DNA from: Chitinophaga skermanii
GTDB lineage: Bacteria; Bacteroidota; Bacteroidia; Chitinophagales; Chitinophagaceae
NCBI RefSeq assembly: GCF_003259335.1
Contig: NZ_QLLL01000001.1
Coordinates: 652,406 to 716,405, forward strand
DNA length: 64,000 bases
Direction of reading: 5' to 3'
The position numbers and the translations under genes were made by a program. This document shows positions 9,697-18,820 of the stretch, piece by piece (the first letter of the stretch is position 1; every line of letters starts with the position of its first letter). Below the pieces are notes generated by a model. That model was not told the DNA's origin and searched no databases. It saw only the letters and a list, made by a program, of their open reading frames with translations.

Positions 9697-10893
9697 ATGT
9701 TTGAAATGAAATCGTTTGCACAACAATACCAACGCGAACTTTTAGATAATGTCATCCCGTTTTGGTTACAACATTCTAAAGACACAGAGCATGGCGGATT
9801 TTTCACTTGCTTAGATCGTTATGGAAATGTATTTGATACTGATAAATTTATTTGGTTACAAGGAAGACAAGTGTGGATGTTTTCCATGTTATACAATAAT
9901 GTAGAAAAAAAGCAAGAATGGCTCGACATGGCCTTACATGGTGCCGATTTCTTGGAGAAATATGGTCGTGATGAAGAAGGATCGTTTTACTTTTCTTTAG
10001 ATCAAACAGGTAAGCCACTTATTCAACCGTACAATATTTTCTCGGATTGTTTTGCTGCAATGGCGTTTGGTGCATTGTATAAAGCCGTGCCGAATCCCCG
10101 TTACGCAGAAATTGCCAAGCAAACGTTTGCAAACATCGTTCGCCGCCAAAACAATCCAAAAGGCAAATACAGCAAAGCATACCCGGGTACCCGCGAGTTG
10201 AAAAACTTCGCTCTACCCATGATTTTATGTAACCTTTCCCTAGAGCTAGAACACATCCTTGGTAGCGATACCGTGAACGAATTTATCCCGGGTGTACTCC
10301 ACGAAGTAATGGATGTTTTCTACCACGAAGAAACGGGCCTCATCCTAGAAAACGTATTCCTCGACGGTAGCTTCAGCGATAGCTTCGAAGGTAGATTACT
10401 CAACCCCGGCCACGCGATTGAAGCGATGTGGTTCATTATGGATCTCGCCGAACGCTTGAATGATCCTGCCCTCGCACAAAAAGCCAACGACATAGCCCTC
10501 CGTACGCTCGAATATGGCTGGGATAAAGAGCATGGCGGTATTTTCTATTTCCTCGATATCAAAGGAGCGCCAACACAACAGTTAGAATGGGATCAGAAGT
10601 TATGGTGGGTGCACCTCGAAACACTCGTTTGCCTAGCAAAAGGTTATCAAAAAACAGGTGATGAACGCAATGCCGAGTGGTTCAAGATAGTACATGAGTA
10701 TACTTGGAATCACTTTAAAGACAAAGAATACAACGAGTGGTTTGGGTACCTCGATCGCCGGGGCGACGTATTACTGAACCTGAAAGGTGGTAAATGGAAA
10801 GGTTGTTTCCACGTGCCACGCGGTTTGTACCAAGTGTGGAAAACATTGGAAAAACCGGTATTCGCTTCCAAAGAAGAAAGATTGTCAATATAA
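9697..10893 (+). CDS. AGE-family epimerase/isomerase (N-acylglucosamine 2-epimerase-like)
   Basis: A 398-residue cytosolic (alpha/alpha)6-barrel enzyme. Family residues visible include the N-terminal GGFFTCLDRYG and LQGRQVWMFS segments and three conserved histidines in NPGHAIEAMW, WWVHLETL and CFHVPRGL. The best studied members interconvert N-acetylmannosamine and N-acetylglucosamine; others act on mannose or cellobiose. With a sialate esterase and a symporter in the same operon, an N-acetylmannosamine role is likely but not proven. It is the last gene before a strong terminator. Confidence 0.88.
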   Translation: MFEMKSFAQQYQRELLDNVIPFWLQHSKDTEHGGFFTCLDRYGNVFDTDKFIWLQGRQVWMFSMLYNNVEKKQEWLDMALHGADFLEKYGRDEEGSFYFSLDQTGKPLIQPYNIFSDCFAAMAFGALYKAVPNPRYAEIAKQTFANIVRRQNNPKGKYSKAYPGTRELKNFALPMILCNLSLELEHILGSDTVNEFIPGVLHEVMDVFYHEETGLILENVFLDGSFSDSFEGRLLNPGHAIEAMWFIMDLAERLNDPALAQKANDIALRTLEYGWDKEHGGIFYFLDIKGAPTQQLEWDQKLWWVHLETLVCLAKGYQKTGDERNAEWFKIVHEYTWNHFKDKEYNEWFGYLDRRGDVLLNLKGGKWKGCFHVPRGLYQVWKTLEKPVFASKEERLSI

Positions 10894-10919
10894 AACCAAA
10901 CAAGCAAGCAAAGCAGCAG

Positions 10920-10944
10920 CCCGGTGGCCACACCGGGTTTTTTT
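10920..10944 (+). terminator. intrinsic terminator after the AGE gene
   Basis: A perfect 7-bp stem, CCCGGTG / CACCGGG with a GCCA loop, is followed by seven T residues. It ends the first operon 27 bases after the AGE stop codon. Confidence 0.9.
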
Positions 10945-11022
10945 ATAAATAATACCCGCAAGATTGTATCTTGTATCGCACGTCATGAGCCTTTTATGAA
11001 AGGTAAAAACAGGATAGAAACT

Positions 11023-11901
11023 ATGAAGAAGCTCACATTTGTTGGATTATTAGGTTTGTTGTTATTACAACTACCTGCTATGGCGCAAGAGAAAACGCGC
11101 TTTAACTATGCAATTAAAGATACCGATACCTTATACATGGATCACTACAAGCCGGTAGGTAAAAGCAACGGTATTTCCGTGATGTTTATCCATGGTGGTG
11201 CATTTGAAGGTGGACATCCAGATAATCAAAAGCCGATGGCCGATGGTTTATGCAAATTAGGATACCGCGTATTTGTAATCTCGTACCGCTTGTATTTGAA
11301 AGGGGTAGGCTTCGGTTGTAATACTACCACACCCGAGAAATTGAAAGCCGTTCGCTTGGCCGTAGAAGATGCTGCCGATGCTACAAAATACTTATATGCA
11401 AATGCCCGCGAATTGGGTATAGATACCACCAAGCTCGTTCTTGCCGGTAGCAGTGCCGGTGCTGAAACTGCGCTGCAACTCCTTTTCAACCCGTACGAAA
11501 AGAAAGATAAGGCACGCTACGAATTCTTCGGTCGCCAGAAGTTTGCTGCCAGCATGATCTTCGCCGGGGCCGTTCTCGATATGAATACCGTGAAAGAAGA
11601 CAAATGGACGCCCATGTTGCTGATGCACGGTACCAAAGATCAATTAGTGCCATACGGTACAGCTGCCCACCGCTTTTGTACAGCAAACGATGCCGGTTGG
11701 TTAATGATGTTCGGTGCGAAAACGATCTACGAAAAAGCACAAGAAATGAACAAGCCTTGTATCTTGTATACCTACGAAGGAAAAGGTCATGAAATCAGTG
11801 GTAAAATGTTCAGCGAATTCGCGAAGATGGATGAATTTATGAAATCGGCAGTAGCAGGCACCATGAACGGGCAACAATCCGTTGTAATTCCAGCGCAATA
11901 A
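11023..11901 (+). CDS. secreted alpha/beta hydrolase (carboxylesterase-like)
   Basis: A 292-residue exported esterase. The start at 11023 gives a signal peptide (MKKLTFVGLLGLLLLQLPAMAQ) and leaves room for a promoter after the terminator at 10944. FIHGGAFEGG forms the oxyanion-hole loop, AGSSAGAE carries the nucleophile Ser, MHGTKDQLVP the Asp and YEGKGHEIS the His, so the catalytic triad is complete. In a glycan locus such enzymes commonly deacylate sugars. The frameshifted sialate esterase follows 19 bases later, suggesting a two-gene unit of deacetylases. Confidence 0.85.
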   Translation: MKKLTFVGLLGLLLLQLPAMAQEKTRFNYAIKDTDTLYMDHYKPVGKSNGISVMFIHGGAFEGGHPDNQKPMADGLCKLGYRVFVISYRLYLKGVGFGCNTTTPEKLKAVRLAVEDAADATKYLYANARELGIDTTKLVLAGSSAGAETALQLLFNPYEKKDKARYEFFGRQKFAASMIFAGAVLDMNTVKEDKWTPMLLMHGTKDQLVPYGTAAHRFCTANDAGWLMMFGAKTIYEKAQEMNKPCILYTYEGKGHEISGKMFSEFAKMDEFMKSAVAGTMNGQQSVVIPAQ

Positions 11902-11920
11902 TCCTGTTAATATACATTGT

Positions 11921-13355
11921 ATGAAAAAATCTCCTCCACGTTATTTACAGGCGCTTGCTGTAGCCCTGTTTTCATTATGTATCAGTACAGCAAAAGGTAA
12001 CATTCGCTTGCCCGCGATTATTAATAACGACATGGTCTTACAGCGTGAAACAACAGTTACACTCTGGGGATGGGCAAACCCGAATGAGAAAATCAAGATC
12101 ACCACTTCTTGGAATAACCGCGTAGATTCCGTTACCACAACAGGCGACGCTACATGGCAAATTCAAATTCCTACACCGAAGGCCGGTGGCCCATATACCA
12201 TTACCCTCCAAGGCTGGAACACTATTACGCTCAACAACGTATTAATCGGCGAAGTATGGGTATGTAGCGGTCAATCTAACATGGAATGGTCGGGCAACCA
12301 AGTGTGGGACAACGTGGTGAAAGCCGGTGGTAATTTGAATAATCCCAACATTCGATTTTTCCATACACCGAAAACAACTGCCCAAACCGTGCAAGATAAT
12401 TCGCCGGGTAACTGGACCGTATGCAACGAACAAACCATTAGGTGGTTCAGCGCTGTGGGGTATTTCTTCGGAAAGCGATTGAATGAAGAACTAAATGTAC
12501 CCATTGGCTTAATAAACGCCAGCTGGGGTGGCACTCCCGCAGAAGTGTGGACGCCTGCTAACATTGTCAACAACAATCCATCATTACTTGAAGCATCCAA
12601 GAAAATAGCACCCGCACAATGGTGGCCTAATACACCGGGTATTGCTTACAACGCGATGATTGCACCTATCACCAAGTTCAATATAGCCGGTACCATTTGG
12701 TACCAAGGCGAAAGCAATAAAGCCAACGCCGATGCTTATACGAACTTGTTCACTAGTATGATCAAAGCATGGCGCGACGATTGGAAGAAAGTATTTCCAT
12801 TTTACTTCGTACAAATCGCTCCATATAATAGTGGTGATAAAGACCAAACCGGGGCGCTCGTTCGCGAAGCACAAGCCAACACCGAAAAGCTGGAAAACAC
12901 GGGCATGGTAGTCGTAACAGATTTAGTAGATAATATCAACGATATCCACCCCTAAAAACAAGCTCGATGTTGGTCTCCGCTTAGCCAACATGGCGTTGGA
13001 TAAAACATACAAAGTACAAGGCTTGCAACCGTACTACCCAACATACGAAAGCATGGAAGTACAAAAAAGCAATGTTATCATCACCTTCAAGCATGCCGAA
13101 AACGGCCTTGAACAAAAGGGTACAGCACCATCAACGGTGTATATAGCCGGTGCCGATCAAAAATTCCTTCCTGCAACCATTAAATTGCAAGGTAATAAAT
13201 TGATCGCCACTAATAAGGCTATTAAAGAACCTGTAGCCGTACGCTTCGGGTTTAGCAATGCCGCAGTTGGTAACCTGTTTGGTAAGAATGGCTTGCCGGT
13301 GGCACCGTTCAGAACTGATAATTGGGATGTGTTAACAGTAGCGCCTGCACAGTAA
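11921..13355 (+). pseudogene. sialate O-acetylesterase broken by a single-base frameshift
   Basis: Two adjacent frames together encode one SGNH-type sialate O-acetylesterase of about 478 residues. The first frame (11921-12955) has a signal peptide, the CSGQSNMEWSG nucleophile block, the GTIWYQGESN block and ends at DIHP followed by TAA. The second frame resumes at once at 12954 as KNKLDVGLRLANMALDK and runs to 13355. One extra base in the CCCCT run at 12949-12953 explains the break. The expected motif is DIHPKNK, so the catalytic Asp and His are the last residues before the stop. It may be a true recent pseudogene, a phase-variable tract or a sequencing error. Confidence 0.88.
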
Positions 13356-13381
13356 ACCGTCTTTTGTAATAAGCATAGGAA

Positions 13382-13414
13382 CCCCGGGCATGCCTGCATG
13401 CCCGGGGTTTTTTT
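13382..13414 (+). terminator. strong intrinsic terminator after the sialate esterase
   Basis: An 11- to 12-bp GC-rich inverted repeat, CCCCGGGCATGC / GCATGCCCGGGG, is followed by seven T residues. It isolates the first glycan locus from the FecI/FecR locus. Confidence 0.93.
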
Positions 13415-13665
13415 ATGTAGAGGTAACATCTTTACAATCCTAAATAATTGGAATCCCGTTATTTAGAAGGATAGGACAACTAACCATGATTTTACGATTG
13501 TTTAACAATCGACCCAACAATTAGAATGGTCAAGTGTCGAGAATCTTTTATAATTTCGCGCTGGTTTTCAATGGATAGAGGACAACCTGTGATCAATGCC
13601 TAAGAATGATACTTCACAGTAGTTATATCCCCATCTTTTATGTGCCGGCTAAGTTTTAGATTAAG
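13415..13665. other. non-coding gap with a small palindrome
   Basis: No gene is visible in these 250 bases. The only structure is a perfect 7-3-7 palindrome, CGATTGT-TTA-ACAATCG, at 13495-13511, about 155 bases before the sigma-factor start. It could be an operator or a transcript hairpin. No clear TAnnTTTG promoter element was found. Confidence 0.4.
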
Positions 13666-14283
13666 ATGGACAACCTACAATCATATAGTGATGAGTCGCT
13701 TTGGCAGCTGGTTTCTTCTGGGAACGAGTATGCTTTTGCCCTTTTATTCGATCGCTATTGGGAGTTGATGTTGAAAGAAGCCATGATCAAAACAGGCAGT
13801 GAACAAGATGCCATGGATTGTACCCAGGAACTCTTTATCAAATTGTGGAACCACCGCGCGCAACTCACCATCCAATCGTCGTTTAGAGCCTATATTTTTA
13901 CCGCCTTGAAGCACCGGGTAATAAGTCATTTCCGGGCAGCTTATACGGCTAAAATGGTATTGGTAGAAGAATATAACGATCCATTAGAAGAGCATACCGA
14001 TTTAATGGACGAGGTGCAAGCAAAAGAAGTAGCAACGCTCGTTGCTACAGAAGTAGAGAAAATGCCAAGCAAAATGCAACGCATTTACCGGATGAGCCGC
14101 GAGCAAGGTATGAATATACATGCCATCGCTACCGCGCTCGATATTTCGGAACAAACGGTGAAGAATCAATTAACAACCGCCTTGAAGCGCCTGCGTATTG
14201 CCGTTGTGCAGTATTATGGTAATATGGTGCCGCTGTTACTGGTTTCACCTATACTATACAGCCAAGTCGTATTTTTAACATAA
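13666..14283 (+). CDS. FecI-like ECF sigma-70 factor
   Basis: A 205-residue RNA polymerase sigma factor of the Bacteroidota FecI-like group. Region 2 is seen in FALLFDRYWELMLKEA and DCTQELFIKLWNHR, and region 4 in IHAIATALDISEQTVKNQL, a helix-turn-helix. A hydrophobic tail (MVPLLLVSPILYSQVVFL) is also typical of this group. It is followed by a FecR anti-sigma factor and a SusC/SusD pair, the standard trans-envelope arrangement in which ligand-loaded SusC signals through FecR to release the sigma factor. The promoter-like sequence at 14301-14327 is its best candidate target. Confidence 0.93.
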   Translation: MDNLQSYSDESLWQLVSSGNEYAFALLFDRYWELMLKEAMIKTGSEQDAMDCTQELFIKLWNHRAQLTIQSSFRAYIFTALKHRVISHFRAAYTAKMVLVEEYNDPLEEHTDLMDEVQAKEVATLVATEVEKMPSKMQRIYRMSREQGMNIHAIATALDISEQTVKNQLTTALKRLRIAVVQYYGNMVPLLLVSPILYSQVVFLT

Positions 14284-14300
14284 TATTTTTTTCACATTTC

Positions 14301-14327
14301 TAGTACTGCGAAGTATTTTGTAGCGTC
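14301..14327 (+). promoter_or_regulatory. putative ECF sigma promoter upstream of fecR
   Basis: TAGTAC at 14301-14306 and TTTGTAGCGTCT ending at 14328 lie 20-47 bases before the FecR start. The same two blocks with the same spacing (17 bases between TAGTAC and CGTC) occur at 20293-20320. A CGTC-containing -10 region is common for ECF sigma factors. Assignment to the neighbouring FecI-like factor is inference. Confidence 0.5.
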
Positions 14328-14347
14328 TGTAAAGCAAAGAAACTGTA

Positions 14348-15313
14348 ATGCCAGAGCAAAAACCTCCTGTTAGCATATTGGATAAGTACCTGCAAGGAAC
14401 TTGCAGCGATAGCGAGCGCGAGTTGGTAGATGCTTGGTATGACCAGTTAAACCACGCTTCGCCGGCTAAACAACTCGAGTCGGATGCCACGTATCGCAAG
14501 GTGCTACGTACCAAGCTTTGGCAAGAAGTGCAACCTTTCACGCCTACCCTTCATCGCAATACGAACAAATCAAAATGGTATTGGGCCGCCGCCGCCGCTG
14601 TTGCTACCCTTGTAATAGCGATACTGGGCGTTCAATACAACAAAAACGCATCCTATACCGCGGAAATTTCCTTTGATACTATCCGCGTTGCGCCGCAACA
14701 ACTCCAATCACTCGTTTTACCCGATGGCTCGAAAGTATGCATGAATGCAGGTACTGTATTCGTGTATCCCAACAAGTTTCCCGGTAACCAACGTAGCGTA
14801 GAGGTACTACAAGGCGAAGCGTTTTTCAAAATCGAAAAAGATAACAAGCGACCTTTTTATGTAAAAGCAGGCGATGTGAATACAGAAGTATTGGGTACCT
14901 CCTTCAACTTAAAATGGTACCAATCACTGCAATGCTTTAGTGTAAGCGTGTTAACAGGCAAAGTAAAAGTACAAAACGATCAATACCCAAGCGAAGTGCT
15001 AACCGCGGGTACGGAAGCTATCCTGGAAAAAGGGAAAGCATGGAATGTACATCCCATTGCCGACACAGCTGTCGTAAAAGCATGGCAGCAAAAAGAACTC
15101 GTATTCCGCCAACAAACATTCGAAAAAATTGCTGCTACACTAACCTTGCAATACGGGGCTAAGATTCATTTCCAATACCCAAAAGTGGCACAATACCGCT
15201 TTACTTGCAAGTTCAGCAGTAAACAAACATTACAAGAAATCATCGGGCAATTATGCCTCGTGAATGGTAATGTTTATTCGAAGATGAATGAGAAGGATTT
15301 CTTGATCCAATAA
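14348..15313 (+). CDS. FecR-family anti-sigma factor (FecR plus DUF4974)
   Basis: A 321-residue inner-membrane anti-sigma factor. The N-terminal 80 residues are cytosolic and carry an YLQGTCSDSERELVDAWYDQL motif that binds the sigma factor. A single membrane helix (WYWAAAAAVATLVIAILGV, about residues 77-95) follows. The periplasmic FecR domain spans about 115-215 (LPDGSKVCMNAGT, GEAFFKI, VLTGKVKV) and the C-terminal DUF4974 about 250-320 (FEKIAATLTLQYGAKIHF). It links the SusC protein encoded next to the sigma factor encoded before it. Confidence 0.93.
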   Translation: MPEQKPPVSILDKYLQGTCSDSERELVDAWYDQLNHASPAKQLESDATYRKVLRTKLWQEVQPFTPTLHRNTNKSKWYWAAAAAVATLVIAILGVQYNKNASYTAEISFDTIRVAPQQLQSLVLPDGSKVCMNAGTVFVYPNKFPGNQRSVEVLQGEAFFKIEKDNKRPFYVKAGDVNTEVLGTSFNLKWYQSLQCFSVSVLTGKVKVQNDQYPSEVLTAGTEAILEKGKAWNVHPIADTAVVKAWQQKELVFRQQTFEKIAATLTLQYGAKIHFQYPKVAQYRFTCKFSSKQTLQEIIGQLCLVNGNVYSKMNEKDFLIQ

Positions 15314-15358
15314 AATACTGATCAGTTCAAACGTATTGCCGATAAACTAATTCTACTT

Positions 15359-18300
15359 ATGCCAACTCGCGGATGCAAGATATGGCGCTACATGTTGATG
15401 TTCTCTATACTTTGGTGCACATGCACCATACAACTGGCTTTTGCCCAACATGTACCAAATCGCCCTATTTCAATCCGCTTCCAATCCGAAACACTCGATG
15501 GAGCGATCTTAGAATTAGAACAAGTATCGGGCGTTGCTTTTGTATTTGATGCCGCGAAGCTGAAGAAATACAAGATTCAACAAAAATCATTTGTACAATC
15601 CACTGTCCCGCGCATCCTGGAATTACTCCTTATGCAAGTGCCGTTTACTTTTAAAGCGGAAGGGGAGCATATGATTATTTATGCTAAACCCATTCCCAGC
15701 CCCGGTGTTATCACCGGTAGCGTAGTAAACGAACAAGGAGAACCTATTCCCGGTGCTACTATCAGGGCAGGTCGAACCCCTAAAGGAACCGTTTCAGGGG
15801 CGGATGGCTCTTTTGCCTTGCCCCTGGACGCGGGTACCTACTCGCTGGAATGCTCATACCTCGCATACGGCTCTCAGCGGATCGAAGAGGTAAAGGTAAC
15901 GGCAGGGAAAACTAACCATGTAGAGTTTGTACTCAGCGAAATGAGTCAACAACTGGGCCCCGTTGTAGTTACTGCGCTCGGTATAAATAAACTCCAAAAA
16001 TCATTAGGCTACGCCGTAGCAAGAATTGATCAAAAGGAATTTAATACCATCAGCAACCCTAATATCCTCAACTCCTTATCTGCCAAAGTACCCGGCATGC
16101 AAATTCGCAGTATGAGCCCCGATCCAGGTGCTTCTTCGCTGGTTGTTATCCGGGGCGAATCTTCTCTTAATAACAACACGCAACCTCTTTTCGTAATCGA
16201 CGGTATTCCCATCGAATCAAGAGAAAATGTGAGCGGTAAAGTAGATTATGGTAACAAAATATCCGATCTCAATCCCGATGATATTGCAGAAATAACAGTA
16301 TTGAAAGGTGCTTCCGCCGCAGCTTTATACGGTTCGCGTGCTGGTAACGGCGTCGTGTTAATTACCACCAAATCGGGCAGCGGCTACCAACAAGGTGTAG
16401 GTGTAACATATTCTTCTTCTATCATGCTCGATCGTGCTTGGCAATTCCCGAAATTCCAAAACGTGTATGGTGCCGGTAAAGATCTATACGCTGTTGAAAC
16501 TTGGGGGGAAGCTGCATGGGGCCCCGCACTGAATGATGGTTCCAAACATACACAATGGAATTCGCCACGCGATGAAAATGGAGAGCTAGTGCCTTTGGAT
16601 TGGAAGAGTTACCCCAATAGGGTAAAAGACTTCTTCAACACGGGCAAAACATTTTCGAATACAGTCTCCGTTGCAGGTAATAACGATCACGGCCATTTCC
16701 GCCTATCACTCTCAGATGTGCGCAATTCAGGTATTATTCCGAATACCGATTTTCGAAAAGATATGATCAATATCGGGGCTGCTTACCGCTTCCATCCCGC
16801 TATTCAAGTACAAACCAATATTTCCTATTCCAACAATGCCAGCAACAACCGCTACTCCGGCGATCGACAAGGTGTAATTAATATTCTATATACCACCACC
16901 CCGAATGTAGATACACGCAAACTCCGTGATTACTGGAAGCCCGGCAAAACGGGGGTAGAACAATTTAGCCATGTACAAGATATGTACACAGGGCGCCCCA
17001 TGGTAGATAACCCTTATTTCATTGCATACGAACAAACAAATGCTTACGATCGTCACCGCTTAAACGGGAACGTACAAATCAATATCAACCTATTACCGAG
17101 CTTACAATTGATGTTAAGAACCGGTATGGATCAATACGCCGAGCAGCGCGAAAGCCGTAAACCTTTTAGTGCTGTACATTATGTAAATGGCTACTATCGC
17201 ATCGAAGATCTCTTCTTCCGGGAAATGAACAGCGATGTGCTATTAACCTACGAAAAGCAAGTAAGCACCCATTGGTCGATTAACGCCAACTTAGGTGCCA
17301 ACCGGATGGACCAAGAACGCAATAGCAACGGCCAAGCCGCCGAAAAGCTCGTGATGCCGGGGATTTATAATATCAAGAATGGCTCACCAGGAAGTATTAC
17401 GCCTTCACAAGATTTCTATAAAAAACGGGTGAACAGTGTATATGGTACTTTCCAAGCCAACTACAAGTCGCAATGGTTCATCGAACTAACGGGTAGAAAC
17501 GATTGGTCCAGCACCTTGCCTCCGCGCCACAGCGCGTATTTCTATCCATCTATTTCTACTTCTCTTATCCTTACCGAAGTATTTAATATTCCCAAAACAA
17601 GCGCCCTCAGTTTCGCGAAGTTCAGGGCTAACTGGGCACAAGTAGGGAAGGATACCGACCCGTATAATTTGTACAATACCTATGCCTACACAAGCGATTG
17701 GGGAAATATTAAACGGGTGGAAATGGAAGCTGTGCTGAAGAATGCAGACCTGAAACCCGAAATCTCCAACAGTATAGAATTCGGCGCCGATGTACGCTTG
17801 TTTAAAAATCGTATAGGTATCGACGTCACCTATTATAAATCCAATAACAAGAATCAAATTATCCCTATACCTGTTGCCTCTTCCAGCGGTAATACCATGC
17901 GTATGATCAATGCCGGCAACATTCAGAACCAAGGCATCGAATTACAACTTAATGCCACGCCCATCCAGCAAAAGTTACAATGGCAAACTACGGTGAACTT
18001 TACGCGGAATTGGGATAAAATTGTAGCACTATCGCCTACCATTCCCAACGGCGAAGTGTATTTATCGGGCGGTGAATGGTCGAAAGTATTAGCCCGCGTA
18101 GGAGGAAGGATGGGTGATATGTACGGCGAAATGTGGAAAACAGTGCCGGATGGTCCTTACAAAGGGCAACCTTGGTTAACTGCCAGCGGCGAATACCAAG
18201 TAAATGCCGAACAGTATATTCAATACGGTAACTACAATCCCAATTTCACAGTAGGTTTCATTCAAAATCTTACCTATAAAAATGTGCATTTCTCCGCATT

Positions 18301-18817
18301 AGTCGATTGGCGACAAGGGGGTACTTTCTATTCCTATACCGCCAATAATTTGCAAAGCGATGGTAGGGTAGAGAAGACTTTATTCGGAAGAGATGAAGCG
18401 CATGGTGGTTTAGAATGGACAGATCAAAACGGGCTTGTTCGTCACGATGGCATGCTATTATACGGCTATATTCAAAACCCCGATGGCAGCTTTAGGTTAA
18501 GCGATAAAGTGATGGGTCCCGAAGCGTATTACGGCAACTACTATTGGGATTACCCATCCCGCAATAGCTACAGTGCCACCTACGTAAAGCTCCGCGAAAT
18601 AGCCCTCGGTTATACCTTCATGCGCCCTTTCAAGAATATTCAACAGGTGGGCATTACCTTCATGGCCCGTAACCTATTCTCTTATACAGCTGCAGGCGAA
18701 GGGTACGACCCCGAAACCTCGAACAAAATTGCTGATACCCGCTACAATGTGGGTATTAATACATGGACTTTACCGGGAACTCGTTCCTACGGTGTGAAAC
18801 TAGATGTAAACTTTTAG
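15359..18817 (+). CDS. SusC/RagA transporter with STN signalling domain
   Basis: A complete 1152-residue TonB-dependent transporter. Order of parts: signal peptide to about residue 29; STN (secretin/TonB N-terminal) domain at about 38-110, with LDGAILELEQVSGVAFVF; carboxypeptidase-like domain at about 118-200 (GSVVNEQGEPIPGATI); plug at about 205-345 with NNTQPLFVIDGIPIE and KGASAAALYGSRAGNGV; and a barrel to the end. The STN domain is what contacts FecR in transducing receptors, so this gene, the sigma factor and FecR form one signalling and uptake unit. SusD follows after 3 bases. The substrate is unknown. Confidence 0.95.
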   Translation: MPTRGCKIWRYMLMFSILWCTCTIQLAFAQHVPNRPISIRFQSETLDGAILELEQVSGVAFVFDAAKLKKYKIQQKSFVQSTVPRILELLLMQVPFTFKAEGEHMIIYAKPIPSPGVITGSVVNEQGEPIPGATIRAGRTPKGTVSGADGSFALPLDAGTYSLECSYLAYGSQRIEEVKVTAGKTNHVEFVLSEMSQQLGPVVVTALGINKLQKSLGYAVARIDQKEFNTISNPNILNSLSAKVPGMQIRSMSPDPGASSLVVIRGESSLNNNTQPLFVIDGIPIESRENVSGKVDYGNKISDLNPDDIAEITVLKGASAAALYGSRAGNGVVLITTKSGSGYQQGVGVTYSSSIMLDRAWQFPKFQNVYGAGKDLYAVETWGEAAWGPALNDGSKHTQWNSPRDENGELVPLDWKSYPNRVKDFFNTGKTFSNTVSVAGNNDHGHFRLSLSDVRNSGIIPNTDFRKDMINIGAAYRFHPAIQVQTNISYSNNASNNRYSGDRQGVINILYTTTPNVDTRKLRDYWKPGKTGVEQFSHVQDMYTGRPMVDNPYFIAYEQTNAYDRHRLNGNVQININLLPSLQLMLRTGMDQYAEQRESRKPFSAVHYVNGYYRIEDLFFREMNSDVLLTYEKQVSTHWSINANLGANRMDQERNSNGQAAEKLVMPGIYNIKNGSPGSITPSQDFYKKRVNSVYGTFQANYKSQWFIELTGRNDWSSTLPPRHSAYFYPSISTSLILTEVFNIPKTSALSFAKFRANWAQVGKDTDPYNLYNTYAYTSDWGNIKRVEMEAVLKNADLKPEISNSIEFGADVRLFKNRIGIDVTYYKSNNKNQIIPIPVASSSGNTMRMINAGNIQNQGIELQLNATPIQQKLQWQTTVNFTRNWDKIVALSPTIPNGEVYLSGGEWSKVLARVGGRMGDMYGEMWKTVPDGPYKGQPWLTASGEYQVNAEQYIQYGNYNPNFTVGFIQNLTYKNVHFSALVDWRQGGTFYSYTANNLQSDGRVEKTLFGRDEAHGGLEWTDQNGLVRHDGMLLYGYIQNPDGSFRLSDKVMGPEAYYGNYYWDYPSRNSYSATYVKLREIALGYTFMRPFKNIQQVGITFMARNLFSYTAAGEGYDPETSNKIADTRYNVGINTWTLPGTRSYGVKLDVNF

Positions 18818-18820
18818 TGT

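Noticed and set aside
10924..11022. Extended N-terminus for the alpha/beta hydrolase
   Set aside because: It would begin inside the terminator hairpin and hide the signal peptide that starts at 11023.
17486..17932. 148-residue minus-strand frame
   Set aside because: Antisense within the STN-SusC barrel, which has clear family features.
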